Shown here one piece after another: positions 52,468-60,015 of a stretch of 64,000 bases of DNA (positions within the stretch are counted from its first letter, which is position 1; every line of letters begins with the position of its first letter). A program made the position numbers and the translations under genes. The notes below the pieces were generated by a model. The model saw only the letters and a program-made list of their open reading frames with translations, did no database searches and was not told the origin of the DNA. The DNA is from Chloroflexota bacterium (GTDB taxonomy: Bacteria > Chloroflexota > Anaerolineae > Aggregatilineales > Phototrophicaceae): contig JAPOSR010000052.1 of NCBI GenBank assembly GCA_026709625.1, positions 1 to 64,000 on the forward strand, given 5' to 3'.

Positions 52468-52604
52468 GTTTCCCCTTTGTTTTGCCGCGCAGGTCGGTTG
52501 AAGGCAAGCGGGACAGCCTGGCATTTATTGATAGCCCAGCGACAGCAACATGCGGTATGATATGGCTTGTGTCGGAGCTATGGAAGCCGAAGGGAATCAA
52601 TCGA

Positions 52605-53306
52605 ATGTCTGACCTTCTCGCGCTGTATCGCGTTCAGGAACTGGAGCTGGATATTATCGCGCGCGCCGAGCGCATCAAAGCAATCAATGCGGAGATGGCG
52701 GGTGATGCCGCATTGGCAGAAGCGCGCGCCAGCTTCGAAGCAGCGCAGGCAGCCCATCAAGACGCGGCCAAGCGCGCGACAGATCATGAACACGAAATCC
52801 GCGCAGTGGTCGAAAAGCGCGCCAATTCCGAAACCAACCTCTACAGCGGCGCGGTGACCAACCCCAAAGAGCTGCAAGATCTGCAAATGGAATTCGAGGC
52901 TCTGGGACGCCGCAAGCTCACGCTGGACGACGAAATGCTGCATCTGATCCTGGAAAGAGATGACCTGGGCGAGCAGCTGGAAGCGGCGCAAGCGCGATTG
53001 GACGAATTGACCGAAGCGCGGGAAGAAGCCAATATCGAGCTGCAAGCCGAGAAAGACACATTGACAGCTGGCGTCAACGACATGCTGACCGAGCGCAAAA
53101 CCCAGGTCGCAGAGATCAGCCCCGATTTATTCCAGGCTTACAATCGCATGCGCGTATCCAAAGCCAATCGGCCACTGGCGGCGCTGCAAGGCAATGCCTG
53201 CGCCAGCTGCGGAATCGAACAAAATGTCGTCATCATCAACGCCATCAGCCGCAGCGACGACATCGTCCACTGCCAAAATTGCGGCAGGATTTTGCTGCGG
53301 CTGTGA
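52605..53306 (+). CDS. Zinc-ribbon coiled-coil protein (C4-type, DUF164/CdsZ-like)
   Basis: 233 residues. A long antiparallel coiled coil (residues ~5-170, for example ALYRVQELELDIIARAERIK and LHLILERDDLGEQLEAAQAR) is interrupted by LYSGAVTNPKELQDLQMEFE, the signature turn of this family. It is capped by a four-cysteine zinc ribbon (CASCG...CQNCGRILLRL). Such proteins are linked to nucleic-acid binding; the role is not settled. Start ATG 52605 after a purine-rich AAGGGAA. Convergent with yggT. Confidence 0.85.
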   Translation: MSDLLALYRVQELELDIIARAERIKAINAEMAGDAALAEARASFEAAQAAHQDAAKRATDHEHEIRAVVEKRANSETNLYSGAVTNPKELQDLQMEFEALGRRKLTLDDEMLHLILERDDLGEQLEAAQARLDELTEAREEANIELQAEKDTLTAGVNDMLTERKTQVAEISPDLFQAYNRMRVSKANRPLAALQGNACASCGIEQNVVIINAISRSDDIVHCQNCGRILLRL

Positions 53307-53316
53307 GTCGGGGCGC

Positions 53317-53562
53317 TTAGACAACCAACTGCATCAACACGCTGATGCCCAGGAAGACCACCAGCGGGCTGAGGTCAATCCCGCCCAGCGGCGGCATAGC
53401 ATTGCGGATGGGAGCAAGCACTGGCTCGGTCGCCTGAATCAAGAAGCGAGCGATCGGGTTGCTTGGGTCGAGGTTGGGTATCCAACTCATCAAAACGCGC
53501 GCCAGCAGAATCAACTGATACGCCTGCAGCGCCCAAATCAATACAACAAATATCTCGCTCAT
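53317..53562 (-). CDS. YggT/YlmG family membrane protein
   Basis: 81 residues with two transmembrane helices: VLIWALQAYQLILLARVLMSW and the C-terminal LSPLVVFLGISVLMQLV. The family loop WIPNLDPSNPIARFLIQATE-PVLAPIRNAMPP-x-GGIDLSPL is complete. It probably helps division or membrane-protein organisation. The start is ATG 53562. It lies downstream of yggS and pgeF on the same strand, the arrangement of the ylmD-ylmE-ylmG cluster of Gram-positive bacteria, here without ftsZ or sepF. Confidence 0.92.
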   Translation of the reverse strand: MSEIFVVLIWALQAYQLILLARVLMSWIPNLDPSNPIARFLIQATEPVLAPIRNAMPPLGGIDLSPLVVFLGISVLMQLVV

Positions 53563-53590
53563 GGGGTTGTGCCTTTCGTCTCTTTGCCGG

Positions 53591-54304
53591 CTATTTGTTG
53601 CGCTCTCCAAAAATCGCGCGCCCAACGCGAATCATCGTTGCGCCTTCTTCGATAGCAATAGGAAAATCGTCCGTCATGCCCATACTCAAGACAGGCAAGC
53701 GCACATCCAGCGACTCGCGCAGCGCGTACATGTCGGCGAATACGCGGCGGATGACCCGTTCTTCCGCGCCGAATGGAGCCATGGTCATCAATCCGCGCAC
53801 CTCCAGGCCGGGCAGCGCCATGATCGCCGAAATTTCTTGCCAAAGCCGCTGGTGGACCGCCGCATCCCTATGCCAATGATAACCCGACAATCCATATTTC
53901 GATGCTTCGCCCGATACATTAATCTGCAGCAGCGCCGGCAAATCGCGTTCGCGTTCATGCCCCAGTCGCGACAGCCGCTTTGCCAGGCGCAAACTGTCGA
54001 TCGATTGCACGATATCAAAGAGCGGCGCGACCTGCCTGGCTTTGCGGCTTTGAATATGTCCGACCATGTGCCAGGTTAGCGGTTGGGCGGCTGCCGCATC
54101 GACCGGCGGGATCTTGACCGCTGCTTCTTCTACGCGGTTTTCGCCCAAATGTTGCAAGCCCGCCGCCACCGCCGCCAGCGCCGCCGCGACCGACTGCTGC
54201 TTGGTAACCGCCACCAAGGTCACTTCGCTGGCGTCGCGCCCCGAGCGAGCGCAGGCAGTGGCGATGCGCTCATGCACGCGCTGGATGTTGTCGGCGATGC
54301 TCAT
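53591..54304 (-). CDS. PLP homeostasis protein YggS/YlmE
   Basis: 237-residue TIM-barrel protein binding pyridoxal phosphate without known catalysis; it balances cellular B6 vitamers. PLP-binding Lys35 in LVAVTKQQSV, LGENRVEEAAVK, WHMVGHIQSRK and VRGLMTM-like LEVRGLMTMAP, ending with LSMGMTDDFPIAIEEGATMIRVG (phosphate-binding). ATG overlaps the pgeF stop by 4 bp, so the two are coupled. Confidence 0.93.
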   Translation of the reverse strand: MSIADNIQRVHERIATACARSGRDASEVTLVAVTKQQSVAAALAAVAAGLQHLGENRVEEAAVKIPPVDAAAAQPLTWHMVGHIQSRKARQVAPLFDIVQSIDSLRLAKRLSRLGHERERDLPALLQINVSGEASKYGLSGYHWHRDAAVHQRLWQEISAIMALPGLEVRGLMTMAPFGAEERVIRRVFADMYALRESLDVRLPVLSMGMTDDFPIAIEEGATMIRVGRAIFGERNK

Positions 54305-55089
54305 AAAGACACCGCCACGCCAAAACGGCCCGTGCGGCCGGCTTCAGCCCGATGCGAATAAAATTCCTGTGTATGGTCATATGTACAAATGTCGACAACT
54401 TGCGCCTTGTCCACGCCCTGCCCCTGCAAATCGAGTCGATTGGCTCGCCACAGATCAAAGTGCGCCGCGCCACTGACAGGGTCGCGCCAGATGACCTGCG
54501 CCGACTCGCCAAAATAAGCCAAGGCTTGGCGCGCGACTTCTTCGCCGACCGGGTAGTTGCGCCGCGAAATGGCAGGACCAATGAGAACTTCGATATCGGC
54601 TGGGTGGCAGTGGTAGGCATTTTGCAGCGCCTCGACCAGCTTGGCCGCCATGCCCTGCACAGCGCCGCGCCAGCCCGCGTGCGCCAGCCCGATTGCGCGC
54701 TGGACCGGGTCGTATGCGATCAGCGGCGCGCAATCGGCATAGCGCATCACCAAGGGCGTATCGGGCAGGTTGGTTATCAGGCAGTCGGCTTTGGGAAGCT
54801 GCCGCCCGTTTTTCGCCTCGTTGACAACAAGGACATCGACGCTGTGCACCAGCCAGCAGCTCGTGGCGCGCTGGGCATTGACGCCCAACGCAGCGTACAT
54901 TCGCGCGTGGTTTTCGCGCACAGCCTGGACATCATCGCCAATCGAAGCGCCCAGGTTGAGCGACGACCAGTCGCCACGGCTGACACCGCCTCGCCGCGTG
55001 AAGATGCCATGACGCAAGCCACCCCAAGCGACGCTGCGGTAAAATGCCAGGCCATCGCGACTGACGCGTTCGATTTCACCGTTCTTCAA
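54301..55089 (-). CDS. pgeF: Laccase-domain purine nucleoside phosphorylase / YfiH (PgeF/YlmD)
   Basis: 262-residue protein of the YfiH/DUF152 family. Members were called polyphenol oxidases; some cleave purine nucleosides or remove wrong residues from peptidoglycan precursors. Zinc ligands are visible in CWLVHSVDV (His), VMRYADCAPLIAYDP (Cys) and GLAHAGWRGAVQGM (His). FTRRGGVSRGDWSSLNLG is the usual N-terminal signature. First gene of pgeF-yggS-yggT. Upstream on the minus strand, TTGACA (55152-55147) and TAGACT (55132-55127) are present, though only 14 bp apart. Confidence 0.88.
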   Translation of the reverse strand: MKNGEIERVSRDGLAFYRSVAWGGLRHGIFTRRGGVSRGDWSSLNLGASIGDDVQAVRENHARMYAALGVNAQRATSCWLVHSVDVLVVNEAKNGRQLPKADCLITNLPDTPLVMRYADCAPLIAYDPVQRAIGLAHAGWRGAVQGMAAKLVEALQNAYHCHPADIEVLIGPAISRRNYPVGEEVARQALAYFGESAQVIWRDPVSGAAHFDLWRANRLDLQGQGVDKAQVVDICTYDHTQEFYSHRAEAGRTGRFGVAVSL

Positions 55090-55175
55090 TAGCCGGCCTC
55101 AAGCGCTCTGCGATTCATCCAATGCGAGTCTACAACATATTCGGTTTGTCAACAGCCTGCTACAGCGAGCGATTG

Positions 55176-55184
55176 TGCTAGACT
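55176..55184 (+). promoter_or_regulatory. Possible extended -10 for comF
   Basis: TGC directly followed by TAGACT (55179-55184), about 54 bp before ATG 55238. No -35 is seen at normal spacing. Confidence 0.3.
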
Positions 55185-55237
55185 CTGATTGTTAACCATA
55201 GCATTGATCCACAACAGACGATCTGGAAGCAGCGAGC

Positions 55238-55954
55238 ATGACCGTGAGCCAAACCGCCAGGCACCCGCGCGCATGGCAGCGGCTGAAACCAGCTGCTGTC
55301 GCCGTTGCTGGCTGGGCAATCGACCTGGTCTTTCCGCCTGTGTGCTGGCATTGCGGTCGTCCCGATGTGCGGTCTTGCGCGGACTGCCAGCGAAGATTGG
55401 ATGCGGTGGCTGTGCGGTGTTTGCCGCGCCAAGTCGATCAACTGGAAACGGTATACGCGACAGGCGCGCATGATGGCGCATTGAAATCGGCTGTGCAAGC
55501 CTTTAAGTACGCTGGCGCGACCGAGCTGGCGGGTTCGCTGGCGCAGCGGCTAATCCATGCGCTGGCGCAGGTGAATCTGCCGGTTGATACGATTGTGCCA
55601 GTGCCGCTGCATGCGCGCAAGCAGGCCGAAAGAGGGTATAATCAGGCAAAGTTGTTGTGCAATGTATTGGCCGCCGAGCTGGATATGCCCTGCGAGCCAG
55701 GCTGGCTGCAGCGAGTGCGCAACACCAGACAGCAGGCGCAGCTGACATCCGCAGAGCGCGAATCGAATGTCAAGGGCGCGTTTGAAGCGGTCGGCGATGC
55801 AAGCGGCAGAGCGTTCTTGCTGGTTGACGATGTGGTGACAACCGGAGCGACTTTGAGCGATTGCGCGCGTGCGCTGCGGAATGCGGGCGCAGCAGCCGTA
55901 TTTGGCATCGTAGTCAGTATGCCGCAGTCGACTGCGAAAAATGCCGGGAGGTAA
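55238..55954 (+). CDS. comF: ComF-family phosphoribosyltransferase-like protein
   Basis: 238 residues. N-terminal zinc finger CWHCGRPDVRSCADCQRRL, a hydrophobic-aromatic bridge (VYATGAHDGALKSAVQAFKY), IVPVPLHARKQAERGYNQA (ComF signature R-x-R-G-F/Y-N-Q) and the PRPP-binding loop FLLVDDVVTTGATLSDCARA. In competent bacteria it aids uptake of single-stranded DNA; in others it may be a salvage enzyme. Two bases separate it from hpf. Confidence 0.9.
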   Translation: MTVSQTARHPRAWQRLKPAAVAVAGWAIDLVFPPVCWHCGRPDVRSCADCQRRLDAVAVRCLPRQVDQLETVYATGAHDGALKSAVQAFKYAGATELAGSLAQRLIHALAQVNLPVDTIVPVPLHARKQAERGYNQAKLLCNVLAAELDMPCEPGWLQRVRNTRQQAQLTSAERESNVKGAFEAVGDASGRAFLLVDDVVTTGATLSDCARALRNAGAAAVFGIVVSMPQSTAKNAGR

Positions 55955-55956
55955 CA

Positions 55957-56556
55957 ATGGACATCAGCATTCATGGAGATGGAATCCGTATCTCGGAGAC
56001 GCTGGAGAGCTATACCCGCTCCAAGGTCGACAAGCTAGATCGCTATTTGCCCAATATCGCGCATGTGGGGGTCGATCTGGCGATCATCCGCACGCATCGT
56101 GGCGCAGACCTGGCGATAGCGCAGATCACTGTCCAGCACGCGCGCGGGGCGATCCTGCGCGCCGAAGAACGAATGAATATCGAAAACCGCGCTACCATCC
56201 GCTGGGCAATCAACAAAGCGGTCGACAAGCTGCACCGGCAGATCGACCGCTTCAAGAGCAAACGCAAAGCCAAAAACCAACGAGTCCGCGATCGCTATCG
56301 CGCGACCATGGCCGAGATGGACATGGCCGAAGACGTGCCAGCCTACGACCTTGCCGATGCGACCGCTGCCAGCGCGCCCGCCGATATCGTCCGCCGCAAA
56401 CAGATCGACTTAATCCCAATGAACGAAGAAGAAGCCATCGAACAGCTGGAATTGCTGGATCACAATTTCTATTTGTTCATGAATGCCGAAAGCGCGCGGC
56501 TGAATGTGCTGTATCGGCGCGACAATGGCGGCTATGGCATTCTTGTCCCGCAATAG
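55957..56556 (+). CDS. hpf: Ribosome hibernation promoting factor (long form)
   Basis: 199-residue long HPF. The N-terminal YfiA/S30AE domain (DISIHGDGIRISETLESYTR; KVDKLDRYLPNIAHVGVDLA; NKAVDKLHRQIDRFKSKRKA) is followed by a linker and the C-terminal dimerisation domain (IDLIPMNEEEAIEQLELLDH; FYLFMNAESARLNVLYRRDN). This form joins two 70S ribosomes into inactive 100S dimers in stationary phase. ATG 55957 has GGGAGG 7 bases upstream, at the end of comF. Confidence 0.94.
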   Translation: MDISIHGDGIRISETLESYTRSKVDKLDRYLPNIAHVGVDLAIIRTHRGADLAIAQITVQHARGAILRAEERMNIENRATIRWAINKAVDKLHRQIDRFKSKRKAKNQRVRDRYRATMAEMDMAEDVPAYDLADATAASAPADIVRRKQIDLIPMNEEEAIEQLELLDHNFYLFMNAESARLNVLYRRDNGGYGILVPQ

Positions 56557-56562
56557 CCAGCC

Positions 56563-57318
56563 CTAGCGCCCTTGCCAGTGCGCCGCCAGCAACTGGTATT
56601 TGCGATATTCATAGCGCGCCATCAGCATCGACAGCCGCAGCCCGTGCCAGCCATCTCGGTAGCCGCCCAGCGTGACAAAGCGCCAGTAGAGCTGCCGCAG
56701 CGGCTGCAAGACAAAATTCTGCGCCTTGGCTCGGACGCCTTGCCGAAACAGGTTGCGGGCAGCCACTTGCGTATACCGTTCTTGCTTGTCGATAAAGTGC
56801 GCCAGATCACGGTAGTTGAAATGGATGATGGGGTTGCGCATAGTGCCTTCCGCGCCGTGCAGCGTCACGGTCTCATGCACAGGCCGCGCCAGGTCATAGC
56901 GAGCATGCCCCACGCGCAGCAGCCGCGTCTGATAATCTGGATACCAGCCAGCCCCCTTGGTCAACACGCCGAAAATGTAATTGTGACGCGGGATGCGCCA
57001 GCCGGCATATTCGGGCAGCCGCGCCTTGTTGCGGATCTCAGCAGCCAAAGCCTCGTTGATGCGCTCGTCGGCATCGACAAACAGCACCCAATCGGTCATT
57101 TCGCTGGCAGCGTCCAGGGCAGCGTTGCGCTGCTCGGCATAATTCTCGAATTCGCGCTGAAAGATGTCTGCGCCGCTGGCCTGCGCGATAGCCACCGTGT
57201 CGTCGCGGCTGTGCGAATCAAAGACGATAATGCGATCGGCAAAGCGCAGGGTCTTGAGGCAGTCAGCGATTTGCCCGGCTTCGTCCCGGGTCAAGACAAT
57301 GGCTGTGATGTGGATCAT
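56563..57318 (-). CDS. Family 2 glycosyltransferase (WaaE/KdtX-like)
   Basis: 251-residue GT-A enzyme. HITAIVLTRDEAGQIADCL at the start, IVFDSHSRDDTVAIAQ, the N-A-A-L-D region AEQRNAALDAAS and the metal motif VLFVDADERI (D-A-D-E). It belongs by eye to the group that adds a sugar to lipopolysaccharide core or related surface glycans. Third and last gene of a minus-strand operon, with a 4-bp overlap with the preceding glycosyltransferase. Convergent with hpf. Confidence 0.85.
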   Translation of the reverse strand: MIHITAIVLTRDEAGQIADCLKTLRFADRIIVFDSHSRDDTVAIAQASGADIFQREFENYAEQRNAALDAASEMTDWVLFVDADERINEALAAEIRNKARLPEYAGWRIPRHNYIFGVLTKGAGWYPDYQTRLLRVGHARYDLARPVHETVTLHGAEGTMRNPIIHFNYRDLAHFIDKQERYTQVAARNLFRQGVRAKAQNFVLQPLRQLYWRFVTLGGYRDGWHGLRLSMLMARYEYRKYQLLAAHWQGR

Positions 57319-58256
57319 CGCTGCGCCAATTCAATTATTTCACGACATGCATCAGCCAAGTCGGCATCGTCCAGCTCGCGCAGTTTTCGGCGCAAGCCAT
57401 GCCTGATCAGCCGATGCGCCACATGCCGCTTCCAACCGGGCAGGTGTTTGTCGAACAATAATAACCGACTTCGCCAAAGATGGGCGAAGCTGCTGGGAGC
57501 CGCTTGCCCGGTGCTCTGCCCGCCCAGATGGATAACATGCGCGCGTGGCTCGCAGGCGATGCGCCAGCCCAGTTTGTGGAGGCGCCATGCCCAGTCGACC
57601 TCTTCGCAATACATAAAAAACGCTTCGTCAAAGCCGCCCGATTGCCCGATGGCTGCGCGCTTGAACATCATGGTCGCGCCCAGCGGGAAGTCGATGGCAA
57701 ATGCCGCCGCCGCCGCATACTGCCACCGCGGGTAACGGCCATTGAAGCGCCCGTCCAACAGACGGTCGGGCACAGGATACAGATCGCAAAATATCTGCCG
57801 CAAGCCAGGAAAGCGAAAAGCGCTGTGCTGGAAGCTGCCATCCGCATAACTCAACCGCGCGCCCACCAGGCCCAGCTGCGGATTGCTCATCAGCGTGTTG
57901 TACAGGCGCTGCGTCGACCCCGGCTGCGCAAGCGTGTCGGGATTCAGCAAATAGACCGCGGCTGGCGTGTCGCTGTTGGCGCCGCCCCCAAAGCCCAAAC
58001 GGCGCAATGCCCGATTATTCGCCGCCCCAAAGCCAACATTGCGCTCGCAGACCAAGAGCTTGACCTGCGGATAATGCGCGCGCGCCAGGCCAACAGTCGC
58101 ATCGCTCGAAGCCGAATCGACCAGCCAGATTGTATGGCGCAGGTCGGTAGTCTCCAGGTCGGCTGTCAAACTTTGCAGCGCCGGCAAGATAACCGCGGCA
58201 TTGTTCCAGGTGACGATGACGACAGCGAGATCCAGAGCCGAGTCCGCGTCGCTCAT
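57315..58256 (-). CDS. Family 2 glycosyltransferase (rhamnosyltransferase-like)
   Basis: 313 residues. N-terminal LAVVIVTWNNAAVILPALQS, VDSASSDATVGLARA, the FGAANNRAL signature of WbbL/rhamnosyl-type GT2 and VYLLNPDTLAQPG (N-P-D in place of D-x-D). DEAFFMYCEEVDWAWRLHKL is the E-D/E-V-D-x-x-x-R-x-x-x-x-G acceptor motif. It adds a sugar to a surface glycan. Overlaps both neighbours by 4 bp, so the three genes are one unit. Confidence 0.87.
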   Translation of the reverse strand: MSDADSALDLAVVIVTWNNAAVILPALQSLTADLETTDLRHTIWLVDSASSDATVGLARAHYPQVKLLVCERNVGFGAANNRALRRLGFGGGANSDTPAAVYLLNPDTLAQPGSTQRLYNTLMSNPQLGLVGARLSYADGSFQHSAFRFPGLRQIFCDLYPVPDRLLDGRFNGRYPRWQYAAAAAFAIDFPLGATMMFKRAAIGQSGGFDEAFFMYCEEVDWAWRLHKLGWRIACEPRAHVIHLGGQSTGQAAPSSFAHLWRSRLLLFDKHLPGWKRHVAHRLIRHGLRRKLRELDDADLADACREIIELAQR

Positions 58257-59656
58257 TGGCTGGCGGTGTCGCCCGCGGGGTCAACGATCATGACCGAGCG
58301 CAGGCCGACATGGTTGTTGCGCAGGCTGATGGCGACATCTTCATGGATCAGCCCCGCCCAGCAATTCTGCGGGTTGCGCGCCGCGACTCGCGTCAGCTGG
58401 ATGCCACCCCAGACCACAGCGCGTTTTCCCGGCGGCAGGTATCGATACGTATTGCCACTGGCTTCGTCAAACGCGGCTGTCAGCGCCGCCTCAGGAGCGA
58501 TCGCCCAGCGCCAGGGGAAGCTGCTGGTCGAGGTTTCGCATTGAACGCCGACCCGCCAAGCGCCCGACTCGTCAAAGAAATCTAGGCTGCCGGCCAGTTG
58601 ATCTTGCCGATAGACCGTGCCCGGTGGCGGACCGCTGGTGCGGATGGGCACATCGCCATAATTCTCAACAGTCAGACGAAAGACCAACAAGCTGTTGATT
58701 GGCGCGGTGATTTGCTGCGAATGGGCAAAAGAAGCCGAATCATCGGGCAGCGGCAAGAGCTTGCCCAATCCCGCAGCGCTGGAAATATGGCGCGCATTGT
58801 AGGGCTGCACAGCAAAAGCGACATCAACACCCGGCGACTGCGGCACGATCTCGGCATACGGTTTGCCGCCCTGTTCAATCGTCAGCTGCCCCTGGCGGCG
58901 GATTCGCTGCCCGACATGGTCCTGCGCCAGCGCGACAACCGTATACGCGCCATCGGGCGGTGGGTCGACACCCAGATCAATGCCGCCTTCATAATCATAG
59001 CGATGCCTTCCCGCCTCGCCATAGCCCCGTTCTTCGACTCGCGCTGAGATGGGAATGCGCGCATTGTCAGGCCCCAGCAGAAAGATATCCAGCCGCGCAA
59101 CATCCTTGAGCAGATACACATTGATGCTGACGCGGTCGGCGACGCCATCCTGATTGGGCGAAAAAACCGCCGGGGCGATCGCAAACTCCGACATGATCGG
59201 CAGCGGGCTATCGCCATCTTCAATCAAGAGACTGCCTTGGGCGCGCATTTGCTCGTCGCCGGCTCTGGCTTCCAGCTGCCAGGTATAGCTGCCATTGGGA
59301 ATGAGTCGCCGCTCGACCGTGCCAGCGACAGACTCGCCATCGCGCAGAAAGCCATCGACAACGCCGCTGAACTGCACCGTGTATTCGCCTTCGCCACGGG
59401 CTTGCCGCTCGCGAAAATAAAATTGACGGCCCGACTCTGCCCTCAGCGACAGGCTGATGGTCGCCGGGCGCGCCAGTGAATAGGCAAATGTCGCGACATC
59501 GTTGTCACCATCGGCATTCGGGCTGATGGCTGCGCGGTCGAAACGAGCGGAACGTATCAGAGGCAGTGGTGGAGCCAGCAGCAGCGCGCCAACGACGCCG
59601 ACGAGCAAAATGCCCACAGCGGCGGCGATCAAAGCTGGCAGGCGCGGGATTGGCAT
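58253..59656 (-). CDS. Secreted or anchored protein with FlgD-like Ca-loop domains
   Basis: 467 residues. The N-terminal hydrophobic segment ALIAAAVGILLVGVVGALLL is an uncleaved anchor or signal. Two beta-sandwich units begin with Ca-binding-type loops, ISPNADGDNDVATFAY and FSPNQDGVADRVSINVY (S-P-N-x-D-G-x-x-D), as in FlgD-Ig or CHU_C-type modules. Between and after them are strands with turn patterns PNGSYTWQLEA and PPDGAYTVVALAQD. A third, different domain fills residues ~290-460. No catalytic motif. First gene of an operon with two glycosyltransferases, so it may bind, display or be decorated by the glycan. Confidence 0.65.
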   Translation of the reverse strand: MPIPRLPALIAAAVGILLVGVVGALLLAPPLPLIRSARFDRAAISPNADGDNDVATFAYSLARPATISLSLRAESGRQFYFRERQARGEGEYTVQFSGVVDGFLRDGESVAGTVERRLIPNGSYTWQLEARAGDEQMRAQGSLLIEDGDSPLPIMSEFAIAPAVFSPNQDGVADRVSINVYLLKDVARLDIFLLGPDNARIPISARVEERGYGEAGRHRYDYEGGIDLGVDPPPDGAYTVVALAQDHVGQRIRRQGQLTIEQGGKPYAEIVPQSPGVDVAFAVQPYNARHISSAAGLGKLLPLPDDSASFAHSQQITAPINSLLVFRLTVENYGDVPIRTSGPPPGTVYRQDQLAGSLDFFDESGAWRVGVQCETSTSSFPWRWAIAPEAALTAAFDEASGNTYRYLPPGKRAVVWGGIQLTRVAARNPQNCWAGLIHEDVAISLRNNHVGLRSVMIVDPAGDTASQ

Positions 59657-60015
59657 TGGCAGTCATCTCGTCCAGCCGGGCTGCTCATAAGTCTACTGTT
59701 GGAAAAAGCGCCGCGCAAGTGTGCCGAGCCACCCGGCACAGCCGCGTTTGCCGCTGGGGCGACAGGCGCACAATCGCCACTGTGTCGCTTTTGCCCAGCA
59801 GAGCCAGGCAAGCGCCGCAACAAACCAATCACAAAGGCGCAAAGAGTCATGGCTGCGGGACCTGTGTGGCGCCGGACTTGGCCCAGCCCTCCCAATACTC
59901 CAAACAAACTCGGTCTATTCGGCGGTTAGTTTTTTTGAATTGCTTGCCGGCAATGACTCGCGCCCGTCTGTGCTAGAATGGTCTGCATCGGCCGCGCTGA
60001 TGAAAAGGATGCGAC
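59657..60015. other. 359-bp intergenic region between divergent operons
   Basis: It separates the divergent glycan operon and lon. I see no coding frame with family features, no tRNA fold and no copy of the intergenic repeat. It contains the lon promoter near 59971 and a T-run after a short hairpin-like GGCGG stretch (59920-59938) of unclear meaning. Confidence 0.5.
59971..59979 (+). promoter_or_regulatory. Extended -10 promoter for lon
   Basis: TGC directly followed by TAGAAT (59974-59979), about 37 bp before the TTG start of lon. No CIRCE or other heat-shock operator was recognised. Confidence 0.4.
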
